Shown here piece after piece: positions 48,301-58,699 of a stretch of DNA of 64,000 nucleotides; within the stretch, counting starts at the first letter, position 1; each line of letters opens with the position of its first letter. The position numbers and the translations under genes were made by a program. The notes under the pieces are model-generated. The model did not search any database. It saw only the letters and a program-made list of their open reading frames with translations, and was not told the DNA's origin. This DNA is from Chrysaora quinquecirrha (lineage: Eukaryota; Cnidaria; Scyphozoa; Semaeostomeae; Pelagiidae), in the NCBI GenBank assembly GCA_014526335.1, contig JACTAT010000015.1, forward strand, positions 2,158,917 through 2,222,916, written 5' to 3'.

Positions 48301-50992
48301 TTTTAAATCCGTTTCCTTGGCTTCCCCTTGTCTTACATCTTTCTCCTTTACATCTTGTTTTAAATCCTTTTCCTTCACATCTTCTTGCTTTAAATCCTTT
48401 TCCTTCACACCTTTTTCCTTTAATCCTGCTTCTTTCCTCCCTTCTTCCTTTGAAGCTTCTTGCCTCTCGTTTTCGCTTCCACGACTAGCCTCTCTTTCAT
48501 TCTGCTTCTCATTTTCCTCCTGGCGACCAGCGTCTCTTTCATTCTTATCGCTCCCACCCTTATCATCATTAGAGCTTGCCTGCAGAGTGGACTTATCTGA
48601 GTCACTTGAAGCTTTGCTATCTTCATTTTTCTCTCTAGAACCCTGATCATTTTTCCTTTCATCCTTAAAGTTACTTTTCTCTTCAGATCTTTCTGATCCT
48701 TTAGCCCGGTCTTCAGACTTATCCGATGGTCCATCTCCGACCTCAAAGAACCCTTGTGGGGAGCTACCCCTGGACAGCTCAGTAGTAACAGGCATCATAT
48801 GATTATGGTATTCTTCTTGGTCAGGGTGATCATAACTGTTGATGACGTTTTGTAAGGCAGCAACATCGGCACTGTTCGGCTCAGGGGCAATGCTTTCCAA
48901 ACCTGCAATGACTGGGTCATCAGATAAGCTTGCCTCATCGAATGATGTTTTTCTGATGCCATTTTCTGTGGTATCTTCCAATGCCAATGCATGTTGTAGT
49001 ACTGGCAGATGGCGGCATTCTATGGAAAGAAGGTATAAAGATTATATTGCTTATATCAAATTATTTAATGCCTTGAAAGAAACTGTTTTCTGCATCTTTA
49101 ATATTGACAATAGATAAAATTTTGCTTGGCCTACAGATTTATCAAATGAGGGTCTTAACTGAGTTGAATTTCAATAAAGGCTATTATCCCCTGACAGACA
49201 CTGAGAAAGGTACAACAAATTAAACCAAAAACAGATTTAAGGTGTTCTAGTGCTCAGTGAGTGACAGTCTTCACGTCAAACAGTTTCTTATGGAGAAATT
49301 CAGTATGTAAACTTATCAGTGTCGTGTAATAGTGAAGATCCCTATGCCTAAAGGACTGCCTAATTCACTAAGTTCTTACGTGATTTCCTCCACTTTTGCC
49401 ATATCAAAGGCCATCAAGATGAACTTTCATAGGCCCATACATTTCCACAATTTAAGAAACTTTTATAAGACCCTTTCTAAAAAGGAATGGAAATACGTTG
49501 AGTTCCCTTACAATGTTGGTTCACGAACTTTAATCCTCCGTTTTCGTCCTACTTAGTATCAAGAGTGAACTTTGATAGGACTTCACATCATTAAATTATA
49601 CAAATTATAACAATCATTTCAAAGCACTCTTCTTCGAAACGAAGAGGCCTAGCCTCGCAGGGGAAACGTACCTTGTCTATCCAGCCATACATTGATAAAG
49701 TCCAGAAAATAAGCTTTTCTTGTTGTTAATCTGTCGAGCTCTCTGAAAATGTCGTTTTCTTCTATATAATATATCATGCGTTCAACAATACATGAGAGTT
49801 TTCAATGTTGGAAAATCACGAACATTGTCCTCAAAACATCGCAAGAACATTTCTTATGCTTATGACTATGATACACCTCACACTGAATACATTTGTTTTT
49901 CTTCGTTAGGTTGACCAAGAAATACAGATAAGCCAGCAAAATGGCAAATTATTGATCCAGCCTGTGATTATGGTTAAGATACTGGTTTGTTAGCTGTTAG
50001 CTTTAAGACGTTAAGTAAGGGCTGTTAAATAAAGTCAGTAAAGGCAGTGATTAAGTCAGTTGTTACGTAGTCATGTACATATACAGCATACAGGAATACA
50101 TATACATAGACACGATAACGGGAATTTTTAAGGCAGATTCAGGATAAAATTATTGATCTAGTGTTAACGATAATTTTGATACGTGTGCGTGTGCGTGCGA
50201 GTATGCATCGTGACGTGTATCGTGAACATATAATTGCTAGGGACTTAAGGTCTGGCTAAACTAGGAGACATATCGCGCGCGACATTGATGTCCCCTTGGT
50301 GTCTCCCTGTTTAGCCACTTGGGAAACTTAGTAGCGCGCGACAAAATTTGTAGCAAGAGACACCCAAATGTTTCTTGTCTCCGCGACATGCCAAAGACTC
50401 AGGAGAAATGTTGCTCACTTGTCACTTGCATGTTTAGCCACCCTAGGAGACAGGCTGAATACAGGTTCGCGCGCAACAAGTCTCCTAGTTTCGCTATTTT
50501 ACACTATAAATAGCGTCGTATTCACCATTGAGGTCTTGTAAGCTAAAACCTTTTTCGTAAATTAGAGAAATGTACAGGCATAGGGATTTTAAAAACTATT
50601 ACTGATAATAAAAAGCAATACTGTGGAGAGATTATTAGGGAAGCTAAAAACATTAGTGACATATGTACAAAGTTGAACTTTCTTCGTGTTTCGAAGACGA
50701 AATAACCGAAAGAGGGAGGCAGGATGATCTTAACAGATCAAAAGATCGATTAAGATGTTCAAGGGGTTAATAAAGGGGCTTAAGAGGATTTGGAGAGGGT
50801 TGTTAATAGTCTTAAAACTTGAATATAGGTTTAGCAATGAGTTGAATGAATTCAGAGCGTTAATAAGAACAAATATGGAAAAGTATAAGCAAAGGGTTTT
50901 AATTATAATGACTTGAGATGGCCATATAGCGTCTACTTACCAGAACGCAGTAAAAGCACCAAGAACAACACAACCGGTATAAGTCTCGCCAT
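30905..50992 (-). CDS. Large secreted Lys/Glu-rich, Cys/poly-Pro protein
   Basis: Exons in transcript order: 50941-50992, 46758-49019, 45547-45684, 44439-44495, 43068-43258, 42659-42769, 42429-42491, 41016-41111, 40228-40308, 39509-39553, 39260-39381, 38893-39147, 37378-37473, 36288-36401, 35381-35599, 34379-34517, 33264-33493, 30905-31011. Almost all small exons are phase 1-1. A signal peptide (MARLIPVVLFLVLLLRS) marks it as secreted. About 1,460 aa result once five single-base gaps are allowed for. If the last exon is skipped the frame continues into the PA14 exons (28576 down to 20348 or 17042), for about 2,400-2,600 aa. A tiny optional exon at 36185-36202 is possible. I do not know the protein. 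Poly-Pro and paired Cys recall cnidarian nematocyst-wall proteins, but there is no Gly-X-Y collagen stretch and no minicollagen Cys pattern. Confidence 0.75.
32155..32590 (+). mobile_element. SINE copy interrupted by a GTAAAACCG repeat
   Basis: Head 'gctctaatccagctggctcg' and 'ggttttagccccggctac' at 32185-32260, then 'gatcctagcgactggcac'. The 'gtaaaaccg' repeat fills 32355-32530, and 'accatttcaccttcacctt' resumes at the right. The order suggests a later insertion into the SINE. Confidence 0.5.
33264..33493 (-). CDS. Exon: basic, charged segment
   Basis: 230-bp exon, phase 2 in and 1 out. It starts RRKHLRKKKHYSLAETD and ends SKRHKFGKDGSTET-G. Several dibasic sites (RR, KR, KK) could serve proprotein cleavage; that is inference. 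It has no Cys. It is the branch point: its phase-1 end fits both the His-rich terminal exon and the first PA14 exon. Confidence 0.8.
33675..34025 (+). mobile_element. Diverged solo LTR in intron
   Basis: Matches the LTR at 59372-59864 in order and orientation: 'tagcctctctttgatgct', 'tatggttgatgactgg', 'ttttaattcttatttcc', 'cgtaatagatcgct', 'taattccggatttcagtgg', 'gttagccttggaaatag' and 'cgccttttgg'. Many substitutions and no internal region show an old solo LTR. Confidence 0.8.
34379..34517 (-). CDS. Cys exon: GGCC...DHC
   Basis: Gives GGCCSAFSGGSKASSQNDF and ends KYISLGPDHC-SR, phase 1 in and 2 out. Three cysteines, two of them adjacent, at opposite ends of a Gly/Ser/Asn linker. Confidence 0.75.
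34970..35260. mobile_element. MITE, GACACTCCTCAGAGTA family (diverged)
   Basis: Carries 'gacatacttagctagaagc', 'cagaccaaaacaatttac', 'caccaatcagaaagt' and 'ccggccttttggctttga'. It lies in an intron of the secreted-protein gene. Confidence 0.55.
35381..35599 (-). CDS. Cys exon with helical linker
   Basis: Phase 1-1, 219 bp. ALKLSGAAAGEADDDTKQEN, then CAKMLSQLLSNQAEST, DDGCSLSSGEQQVAAKM and GKLMQ-G. The two Cys are separated by a predicted amphipathic helix instead of poly-proline. The entry choice (ctccaag acceptor) avoids an in-frame TAG that the next AG would give. Confidence 0.75.
36288..45684 (-). CDS. Array of two-cysteine, mostly Pro-rich phase-1 exons
   Basis: Twelve exons. 45547-45684 (RQPCTSRRCNGCS), 44439-44495 (GGDCMDMDMDMASMCGAMG), 43068-43258 (GAPCAPAAPP... 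STLCVP), 42659-42769 (SGEDCAPAPAPAPP... SHSSCS), 42429-42491 (GGHPCARPAPP...ADCS), 41016-41111 (DSEPCEIAVAP...IPMCI), 40228-40308 (APCKSKPAPP... GGCSGGS), 39509-39553 (GGCKGMKISISCDP), 39260-39381 (GCTMAAPP...PPPCA), 38893-39147 (GGGCAPCGNGGAPCG... AMPC), 37378-37473 (LLCDSFAAAPAP...SDCE), 36288-36401 (SNCGKGGGG...PLSCLEALK). Nearly all hold two Cys near the exon ends. All are phase 1-1, so any can be skipped or added without shifting the frame. Two (43068-43258, 39260-39381) lack one base each. Confidence 0.8.
36937..37101. repeat. Intronic duplicate, copy A
   Basis: About 165 bp matching 39984-40153: 'ttgacttaagtttgcaagac', 'atgtttcggattcacataat', 'ggttcggtggaccacta' and 'gtgaaatctcttcactggta'. 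Each copy lies just downstream (in transcript sense) of a Cys exon. Confidence 0.85.
37900..38540. repeat. Imperfect 'TTCAGACTT' low-complexity tract
   Basis: Over 600 bp in which 'cagactt' or 'ttcagac' recurs every 10-20 bases with strong drift. It is intronic. Confidence 0.75.
39984..40153. repeat. Intronic duplicate, copy B
   Basis: Same sequence and orientation as 36937-37101, about 90% alike by eye. It lies 75 bp past the exon 40228-40308. Confidence 0.85.
40490..40870. mobile_element. Repeat with 'GGGGGCTTATT' units
   Basis: Begins 'ataatcgaataagccccc' and ends with repeated 'gggggcttattcgagg'. The 'gcttatttgcaaaaacgaat' motif occurs on both sides of a 200-bp core. Similar words are at 19085-19130. 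It is probably a MITE. Confidence 0.5.
41528..42006. repeat. Long (AGTC)n microsatellite
   Basis: About 480 bp (near 118 units) of 'agtc', with one GCCA interruption at 41641 and a short block of GCCA units near 41830. It lies between two Cys exons and is a likely site of length polymorphism. Confidence 0.99.
42007..42360. repeat. (AGTT)n microsatellite, drifted
   Basis: Continues directly from the AGTC array, with 'ttggttggttggtt' and 'ttacctagtt' variants. Confidence 0.95.
43738..43985 (+). mobile_element. tRNA-derived SINE
   Basis: 'gatcttggccaaggtatttc' and B-box-like 'gtgggttcgaatct'; the body ends 'cgctagcaaataaagatta'. Part of its body ('gggggcacaacctac') resembles 46600-46680. Confidence 0.6.
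45335..45515. mobile_element. MITE copy with GGTGCATTCC end
   Basis: 'cgccagagatctccggcttgg' and 'tctccggcgtggaggtaac', with 'aaggaatgcaccct' at the right, as at 14488-14772. The left end is damaged. Confidence 0.55.
46190..46405 (-). mobile_element. SINE copy (GTGGTGTAATCCAGCTG family)
   Basis: Inverse of 'ttatggtgtaatccagctga', B box 'ggttcaagccc', body 'gatcctagcgactggcgct' and 'ttcaccttcacc'. Confidence 0.65.
46758..49019 (-). CDS. Giant charged-repeat exon
   Basis: 2,262-bp exon after the signal-peptide exon. It begins E-CRHLPVLQHALALEDTTEN and is then almost pure Lys/Glu/Asp/Gln/Asn/Ser. Two internal repeat blocks stand out: VKEKDLKQ-type octa/undecapeptides (about 48270-48420) and DKSEKQKFQE-type decapeptides (about 47290-47560). 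It ends with a more ordered part (SARVVVSQLKQLQKIAQSDH, VNKLHPGTVKFLKKLGEQ) before GTAAGTAAG. Three single-base losses break the frame (near 48018, 47976 and 47755). Adding them back keeps the composition unbroken, and three missing bases leave the exon length in phase, as seen. It is likely an intrinsically disordered extracellular region. Confidence 0.82.
50245..50500. mobile_element. MITE, GCTAAACTAGGAGACA family
   Basis: Left 'tggctaaactaggagacata' and right 'acaagtctcctagtttcgct'. The inside shares 'gacaaaatttgtagcaagag' with 4703-4951. It lies in the first intron of the secreted-protein gene. Confidence 0.8.
50941..50992 (-). CDS. Signal-peptide exon
   Basis: ATG at 50990-50992, then ARLIPVVLFLVLLLRS and a phase-1 donor (CTG|GTAAGTAG). 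Short basic n-region (R3), Leu/Val core, and probable cleavage close to the junction with the next exon (S-E-C). It joins in phase to 46758-49019. Confidence 0.85.
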
Positions 50993-53764
50993 TTTCAAAT
51001 TAACCCAAAATAAACAACAGCAAAAAACTAATAATTTTGACCAGAATTCATCATAGAGTCATGATTTGTTAAAAAATTTCCCTCTTTCTCGTAAAAATCT
51101 TTATTAAAATGGATCTAAATTTAACAGGTATTGAACGGCTGTCCATGTCACGGGTCATAACGTCAGAATTGGTAGGGAAAATGTAACTAGCGAAGCATGG
51201 AAAATTTACGCTTAACATGTCTCTAGCTTACTGCATGAAGAGAGAAAGGCACAAATCATAACAGTAATTGTAGGTATGGGGATAAACTACAAGATCTCAT
51301 ACCATCATATCTTCTGAGTTCTGTTTTATCAGTTCTTCACGTCACAAGTCAGACAGGATGACTGAGTGGATTTGGTTTTCAAGATGGCCGCCGATGGCCT
51401 AAGCTGAAGACAGCTGAAAAAAGATTAACTGGTGTGTGAAACTGGTCTTCTGGTGCTAATTGAATGAGATTTGTGTTAGAAACTGAGAATCAAAACAACT
51501 TATTTCTCAGATGTGTATTAATCTCTCAAAGCGAACTGCTTTATACAAAAGAAAAATGATTCGAATTTTTGCGAAATAAATAGATTTTCTTTCTGCTATA
51601 TGCTTATGCATGCGAATCTCAGTAACGAAAACGAACCCAGAAGGGAGCACGAAAAATGTTCCTAATATCTGAAGTTCTGAAGTTCGTTGAACTGAGAGAA
51701 TTTTATAGAATTTGTAACTAAAGGGGTCATTCATCATTCAATTAAGCCAAGCTTAGGTCTACCTACAATACGACAGAGCTAACGCTAACTTGTTGCAACT
51801 GCAAAGTTATATCGACATGTTAACAACTAGTCAGAACTTAAGATACAATCGATCGAGGTGGCAAGGGTGATCCAGGAATCTGCGACTGACGGGAATCAGT
51901 TGTCAACTAACCGTAGAAGTAAAACATGTCCAACTTTCTGGAACTGCGCGTCAGTTGGCGTAAAAAAAGAATTAGCTAGTTGCCAAGTAGTTCCCGGAGC
52001 GCTTTTGTCAACAAGTTAGCTGCGATAAATTGGTTCCGAAATCAGTGAAATTAGTTCCAGTTCCTATGAAACGCCACTAGGTTACCATGATATTTAGCGC
52101 TTAGGGGTGCCAAAAGGACTTGTAATAGGTCCTTTGTAGCTCTTGAACATTGGTACTCTCCTGCATGAGGTTTCTTTGTTTCTCTTTAACAGTTTTGCGG
52201 TCCACGGTTCCGTGGTCCGTAATTTTGCGATTGCCAAGGGAGAAGAGGGAGAAGGGAAACCCTTTCTTTACTCCTTCTTCTTTTATTTTTTTTAAAGCAA
52301 CCTCGCGGAGGAGAGTAGAACGTTGGTGTAAATATCGTAATCTTTTTATATGGACATGTGAACAAAGTATCTGTACAAGTACATATGTACATTATTTCTT
52401 AATCTACAATACTGCAATTCACTTCACTTAGGCATAATGAATTAGACTGGTTATTACAGAATCTCGTATTCGTTTTGCTCAAAGCTTTCAAAACAACAAC
52501 AACGACCATAGCAGCAACAACAGCCTATTTAAGACATCGCTTAAACTGCAATTGAGTTTTCGATGCGATGATACGTGTAACAAGTCTATCACACAACTAC
52601 GTATGATAAGTCTAATCCGCAACTACTCGACAAAATAACGCAGCAACGTATATTATAATAGTCCTGGGCCAGAGGGACTGGGCCCAACAATGGCGACAAA
52701 CAAACAGCTATCTATTGTTTTGCGCAAAGTATCATGGGCAGACCGTGACACTTCCATAGTGGCCTAAATTGCAAATTAAGGGTTATACAGCGTTAGCTAT
52801 AACTCACAACAAAAATAGCAAGAAATAATTTGCAACAACTTTTATGAGCTACAAAGGACCCAGTACAAGTCCCTGTGGCACCTCTATTTGACTTTCAGTG
52901 TAAACATCATGGATAACCTATTATCAAGTCGCAAAGTAACAAGAACTGATAAAACCAATTTTACAAATTCAAAGGACCCAATACGGATCCTTGTGGCACC
53001 CTGATATAAAATCAAGTCAACAACTAGTTATATGATTACTTGATTACTGCTATGTTATCTTCATCATGCCTTCATGAACTGTTTTCTAGATTAAAGACTA
53101 GCAAGTATGCAGTATTATATCAATTAAAGGCTAGAAAGACCGAAACAACGGATAAAACTTGGTGCCCTGAGGAGCTATGGAGCATCTCAGAGCACTATAC
53201 ATTTTCTCAGACAATTGTTAATTTTAAAGAGTTAGACTTCTGCAATTGAGCTAGACTTATTACACAAGTCTTAGTCATCGCTAACGACTAACTACCAATC
53301 TCAAACCGCTCAAAACCGCTCTGAGCAAACAGCTGATTTGTTGTTGTTGTTGTTGTTATTGCTGTTTGCGAATTCGGGCAGTAAGTCTACAATTAAGGTA
53401 CGCTATGTATTCCTCAAAAATTGCCTAGATCTGATTTCAACATCGGTCGCTTCAATTTCAAAACATCTTAACTAATTTTCTCATTAGCTTTCCTCAAAGT
53501 CCTCAACTTAAAGATCTTCAAAAACACCGACAGACTTTTTCTGTGGTGTTCTGTTGGTAGCATTGTCTTGTACAAGACTGGTTTATGCCATTTTTGTCAG
53601 ATAAATTAAATGAAATTTTATCATATTGCTATATAGTCTCCAACTGTTTGTGCTTGTAGCTATATTTAACCTTAACCAAGATCTCATAAAGAACAAAAAG
53701 CTCTGAATCATTAATAGCAGACTGATAATCGAAGATACCTAGTTAAAAAGTTGAAGAAAATAAC

Positions 53765-54530
53765 TGTACGGGGCCTATAGGTTTGCGGCTTCACGGCTTC
53801 GACCCCTATTTTGAGTGCAGCTTACGGACTTTGCAATGCTTTTTCTACGGTTTGCGGCGTCAGAATAAGTTGCGTCCTTGCGTCTTTTTGGTGTGTATTG
53901 ACATCGGTTTGCGGCATTTGTATGCGGCTTTTGAGCGGTAAAAAGGCTACATACATGCCAAATTTCATAAGGAATGGCTTGAAGAGGGCTCTGCGGAGCT
54001 AGAAAACGAAGTAGGAAAAGTAACCAAGCGATGAGGCGAGCGAGCGACCGGATAAATGTCGATTGGGAAGCTGTTTGAGCTCCAGGGGGGTACTCATTAA
54101 CTTTCATTACGGGGAGTCCATGCCAATATTTGGGTAAGCTTATTCAATATTTGGGGTCTGTGAATCATAACATGGACAAAAATTCAATATTTGGGGTCCA
54201 CAAATCTGAAGGAAGAATCTTGCGATTTGGTGCGATTCATTACAATGACCCATCCAACTGCGAAGAGCTTATAAATTGTGAATTGTCATGAAACTGATGG
54301 CTAAACCCGAGAAGACATTTAGGTGTCCAAAAATAGATAGCAATATTTGGGGTCCCAAAAACATTAAACTCAATATTTGGGGGTCTGCAAGGAAATAGTG
54401 GCATGTAGTACCCCCTGGGGTTTGAGCAGCCAGTGTCTCAGCATTTATTTGATGACGGGTTGCGGCTTTGAGCTGATTTTTTCATGGCTTCGCGGCTTCT
54501 GGACCCCCTATAATAGGCCCCCACTGTATT
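53765..54530. mobile_element. Repeat element with GCGGCTTC ends, host of a nested MITE
   Basis: Left 'gggcctataggtttgcggct' with 'cacggcttcgaccccta'; right 'catggcttcgcggcttctg' with 'gaccccctataataggcccc'. The ends look like an inverted pair around GGCCTATA/TATAATAGGCC. The hAT-like MITE at 54081 lies inside it. Confidence 0.55.
54081..54419. mobile_element. hAT-like MITE with 8-bp target duplication
   Basis: A perfect 8-bp direct repeat GTTTGAGC at 54073-54080 and 54420-54427 flanks inverted ends 'ccaggggggtact' and 'agtaccccctggg'. Five spaced copies of 'caatatttggggtc' lie inside. 339 bp, non-coding. The 8-bp duplication and CAGGG-type ends fit the hAT superfamily. Confidence 0.88.
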
Positions 54531-54959
54531 GTACGTAAACCGGTAATAAAATGTAGCCACTTGCTATTTGTAACAAGCATCCATACAACTAAACAAATAC
54601 TCAAAATCGTGTATAATAATGGCTATGTACACAATAGCTCCACACGCTCGTACAAAATAGGCCTATATGCTGTATCCTGAATGCAACTAGTAGAGCTTTT
54701 TTAAACTACTAAGCAACGAATGGTTAATGGAGCTTCGATATCAACAAGTTTGAATGATTTTTTGTAATGATGTGTGATATGGTACTATATGTATTTTTAT
54801 AAAAAAGCTTAGTTCGACGTTCTAGAACTTATAAAGTTTCTTAATTACTGGCACTTTATCAGGAATAAATGTTTCTTCAGATAATAAAAAAAGCTTCAAA
54901 ATAGCCTTCTGAATTAAAATACTCATAAAATTCTAACAGAAACGTTAGCATTTGCAACT

Positions 54960-55360
54960 GACTTGCTCCAAGCTTTTGCACTTCGACTTGACGTGACGTG
55001 TTTCAAAGGAACTTGCAAAATGAGGGACAATGCAGTCCTTGGGAATCCAGTACACCCTAGCCGTGAATTCTATCAATATAACAGAAATCCCTTCGAAATC
55101 CTTTGTTGGAGGAGTATTACACTCCTCAAAAAGACGAACAAGATTTCATATAAACAAAAGGATTTCCAGAGATTTCCGTGAAAACACAGAGTTTTTCAGC
55201 AAGGTTGTACGAGATTTCAAAGGAGTGAATCGCCTCTCGCTTTCGTTCAACAAGAATGTCATACGCCTATTTGAACAGTGTGGGAGTTTAATCAAAGGTG
55301 TAATGCTCCTCGACCATAAGCTTGGTAATATCTCTCTGAGTTAGCAACATATCCTTGGTA
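54960..55360. repeat. Dispersed repeat, 'aaaaggatttccag' family
   Basis: Contains 'aacaaaaggatttccagag', 'gaaaacacagag', 'cagcaaggttgtacgagat' and 'tttcaaaggagtgaat', as at 11995-12150. Confidence 0.45.
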
Positions 55361-56326
55361 GCAAGATCTTAAATTACCGCACATAAAAACGCATGTCAGA
55401 AGAACATTCGTTCTTGTAAGCAAGTTCTTTAAATAATTAATTATTTCAGGTCTAAGTGATTTTAACAAGCTTTCAGTTCGCTCTGAAATCAATGGTTTGC
55501 TGCAGAAATTCACTTAAATTTCTACTTCATCAGGTAATTGCTTTGATAATTTAATATAGTTTCATAGAAGTTGGTTAAAAAAGTGGGATTGTCTGAGAAA
55601 CTTTCGATGAAGTGAGAGTTTGTGCTTTTATCGTTAAAGAAATAGATGCAAGGACTTATTTGCTGCACCCAGCTGCTGTATTTTGAAAATAACTTGAAAA
55701 TAACTTAAAATTAACAACTAGTTCAGCCTACGTCAGAACTTTAAACATTGATCTCGAAATACTAGACTGCCACAGTAATTGGGCATACACACTTTTTTAT
55801 AAGGTAGTTCGGCTCAGGCTCAGTACTGAAAATACCATTGAACAACTTGCGGCCAAATTTGAGTACTCAATATTCCTTAGCATTAGCAATTCCTTAACTT
55901 TTTTTTCGAGATTCTAATAATCAATGGTCAAGAACATATAGGTCATAATGTGTCAGAAGACGAGTGAAAATGAATTAGTTACTCATTGACAACTATTTTC
56001 CTCTGTATATTCAAAACTTCATCTTTTTTAATCGAAATCTGTATGAAGTTAAAGAAAAAGTCAGATTCATTATCTCCGATCAAGCATTAGAAACCCCTTC
56101 GGTTTTGCCTATCCGAGAGCTACCTTCCTTATAAAGCACTGCCTCATAAAAAAGTGCGTGCACATTCATTTTTTGAAACGAATGTATGTGCAATTTATAC
56201 AAAGAAACTTCGGCCCACCAATTATAGTATAGGGTTTCTTAGTTTTATGCAAAGTCAAGGATCATTTAGGAACATTGCAGCTCAAGTTGTCCTAGTTGGC
56301 TTCGACTTATAACAGGAGTCTTAGTC

Positions 56327-56800
56327 CTCGGGGGTAACTTAACAGTTTTGGGGTACGGGGACGTGCCATTATTTAGGGGTATCTTTTTTCTGAAAAATGC
56401 GGAATTATCGATATGGTTTTTAGAAGTATGTGCGGAATTATGGGTACCATTTCAGGAAACATGCAGAATTATGGGTACTAATCTGGAGAAATTTTGAAGA
56501 ATTAAGCTTAGCGTTTACAAAATGTGTAGTCCGAACTGATAACTCTTTGAACTATCAACAAGGTTGCCCTTTAAACATTATTCGCTTTTCACCAGATGAT
56601 TTTGTTATTTGAAAATGTTCTTTGCCTTCCGGAATATTGGGCATAAAATTCATCATGTTTGCGGAATTATGGGTCACAATTTTGATCAGGTTTGCGGAAT
56701 TATGGGTCACAATTTTTCAGACGTGGGCGGAATTATGGGTCCAAATTTTGGACTGAAATGGCACGTCCCCGTCCAAAACTAGGCTTAGATACCCCCCGAG
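56327..56800. mobile_element. hAT-like MITE with internal GCGGAATTATGGGT copies
   Basis: A perfect 8-bp direct repeat TCTTAGTC at 56319-56326 and 56801-56808 flanks inverted ends 'ctcgggggtaact' and 'agataccccccgag'. Subterminal 'ggggacgtgccatt' and 'aatggcacgtcccc' also pair. Six copies of 'gcggaattatgggt' lie inside, all in one orientation. 474 bp, non-coding. Confidence 0.88.
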
Positions 56801-57854
56801 TCTTAGTCTTAGTTTCTGTTCATATTTCTAGAACAACAAAAAGCCATTCGCAACAATGAGGCTCATATTGGGCAGCCTAACATCATAGTGAGTCTTTTTG
56901 CCATTGAGCTGAATTGCTGAACGCTCTCAGCTAAACAGTTACGATCACTATAAATAGAGTTCCAGCCTTGCTATCATCATTGGTTTGAAATTTGCGTGTT
57001 GAATAGACTTATTACACGAGTCTCATGTTCCGCTCATAAAATCTAGACTAACAATCACAACAATTTGCTACAGTGACACTCATATCTAGACTTATTACCT
57101 GAGTCGCAGTTATCGCTATTGAATTGAATTGCTGGACGTTTAAACTAACTGACTGAAGCGAACAACAACAACATCAATCTAATTCAATGTGAGCGAGAGT
57201 TAGGGACTTGGGAAGCAAGTCTAGAACGACTCATCATCGACGCAAATTGTTGTTGGTCCATACGCACGCATCCGTAGTTGGTGGTATAGAATTAATTTCT
57301 GCGATTGAAATTTCCATCAGTTTTGATCTCTTGTAAAAGAGGATTACGAGATGAACGATAATTCTAGGCCGGCCAATCACACGACTGTTTAACACGAAGA
57401 TGAAAATAAGCTTCATTTACTGAAATCATGAAGATTAAACATTCTGAAAAGAACTTCAACCATCTTATCATTCAGCTCTAAAACCTGGTAAAAATCTATT
57501 CAAATTCACGTTCAGAAGTAAAGGTGTAATGACGCAGGCCTTAATAATTTATAAGAACTTGGTATATCACGGATTGTTAACTGAGAATAGCGACTCATAA
57601 TTGAAGACCAACTGATGCAGTACACATTAAATTGAATCAGATGGTTTATTGCTGTTACTAACAAGTCAACAAAGTCAAGAAAACAGCAGAGTTATTAAGT
57701 AACTGACAATACTGAGGTATCTTCTTCACGTATGTAAATTTTTTTATGTTATCACGCTTAATGGGCCTAGTACGCACTCGCACTACAGTAAAAGCACGCA
57801 CATTAGAAGGAGAATTAGAGAGCCTTGGGCTGTATGAATTGGAGACTTACTCGG

Positions 57855-57945
57855 CGATTTCATTGAGCTCTGTAGCTCAGTTGAAAAGTCGTTGGCTCTC
57901 TGGTCATACAGCCCAGGTTCGAATCCCATCTACTGTGGTATGCCA
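57855..57945 (+). mobile_element. tRNA-derived SINE (GATTTCATTGAGCT family)
   Basis: 'ctgtagctcagttgaaaag' (A box) and 'caggttcgaatccc' (B box) at tRNA spacing, preceded by 'gcgatttcattgagct'. The acceptor stem does not pair, and two more copies carry the same extra left part. It is therefore SINE, not a tRNA gene. Confidence 0.7.
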
Positions 57946-58699
57946 CTAGTGCAAGAATCTAGCATAATGAGATTGTAGGCTCTTAAAATACAGTAGGGTG
58001 TGATAAAATTGCCAGGAAAACAAAGCCTGTTTCATCGTTTAGGAGCTTTAGCAAGCCCTGCTTATCATTGTTCTGAATGCAATGTTTTTGGAGTCCACGA
58101 AAGAGGTTACCACACATGAGTCACATTGAAATTCCAGTGGCAGTGAGTGATCTCAAACCCTTTTTAAGGACTTTTTTGGATATCAGGTTGAAATGACACT
58201 TATCTATAGGGTAGTGAATATATAATTTAGGCTGTAGGTTCTTCAATACATGAAGGTTATTATCTCCAGGTCTTTTCTGTACTTTTGTAGATATGTAATG
58301 CAGTGTGATTGGCTCGGCTTACTGAACTTGACAACAAATATAAGACAAGATTAAAACCGCAGACCAAAGGGCTTATTATAGGCACAAGTTTTGCCAAAGC
58401 AAAATTTTTCAACTGCACGGTTTTGAATGTGCCCTTTTGATGAAATGTGCCCTTCTATAGCGGTCTGGAACATTGTTCTTTGTTATGTTTGACGTACTTG
58501 CGCTTCGCACCCCGTCAATTACAACAAGTTGTACCCACCAACTTAAGTGATCACAGCCAAGACATCAAGTAAAATAACCACGCTAGCGAACACTGACAGT
58601 GGATACGCACGGAGACTTATTATATTCCCCCCATTCTTTTGGAAACAGCTACAACAACTACAACAACATAATTGCTGTTTCCCCAGATTGTAGTTAGAG

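Noticed and set aside
57880..57950. Possible tRNA gene
   Set aside because: A and B boxes are present but the acceptor and anticodon stems do not pair, and sister copies show it is a SINE head.
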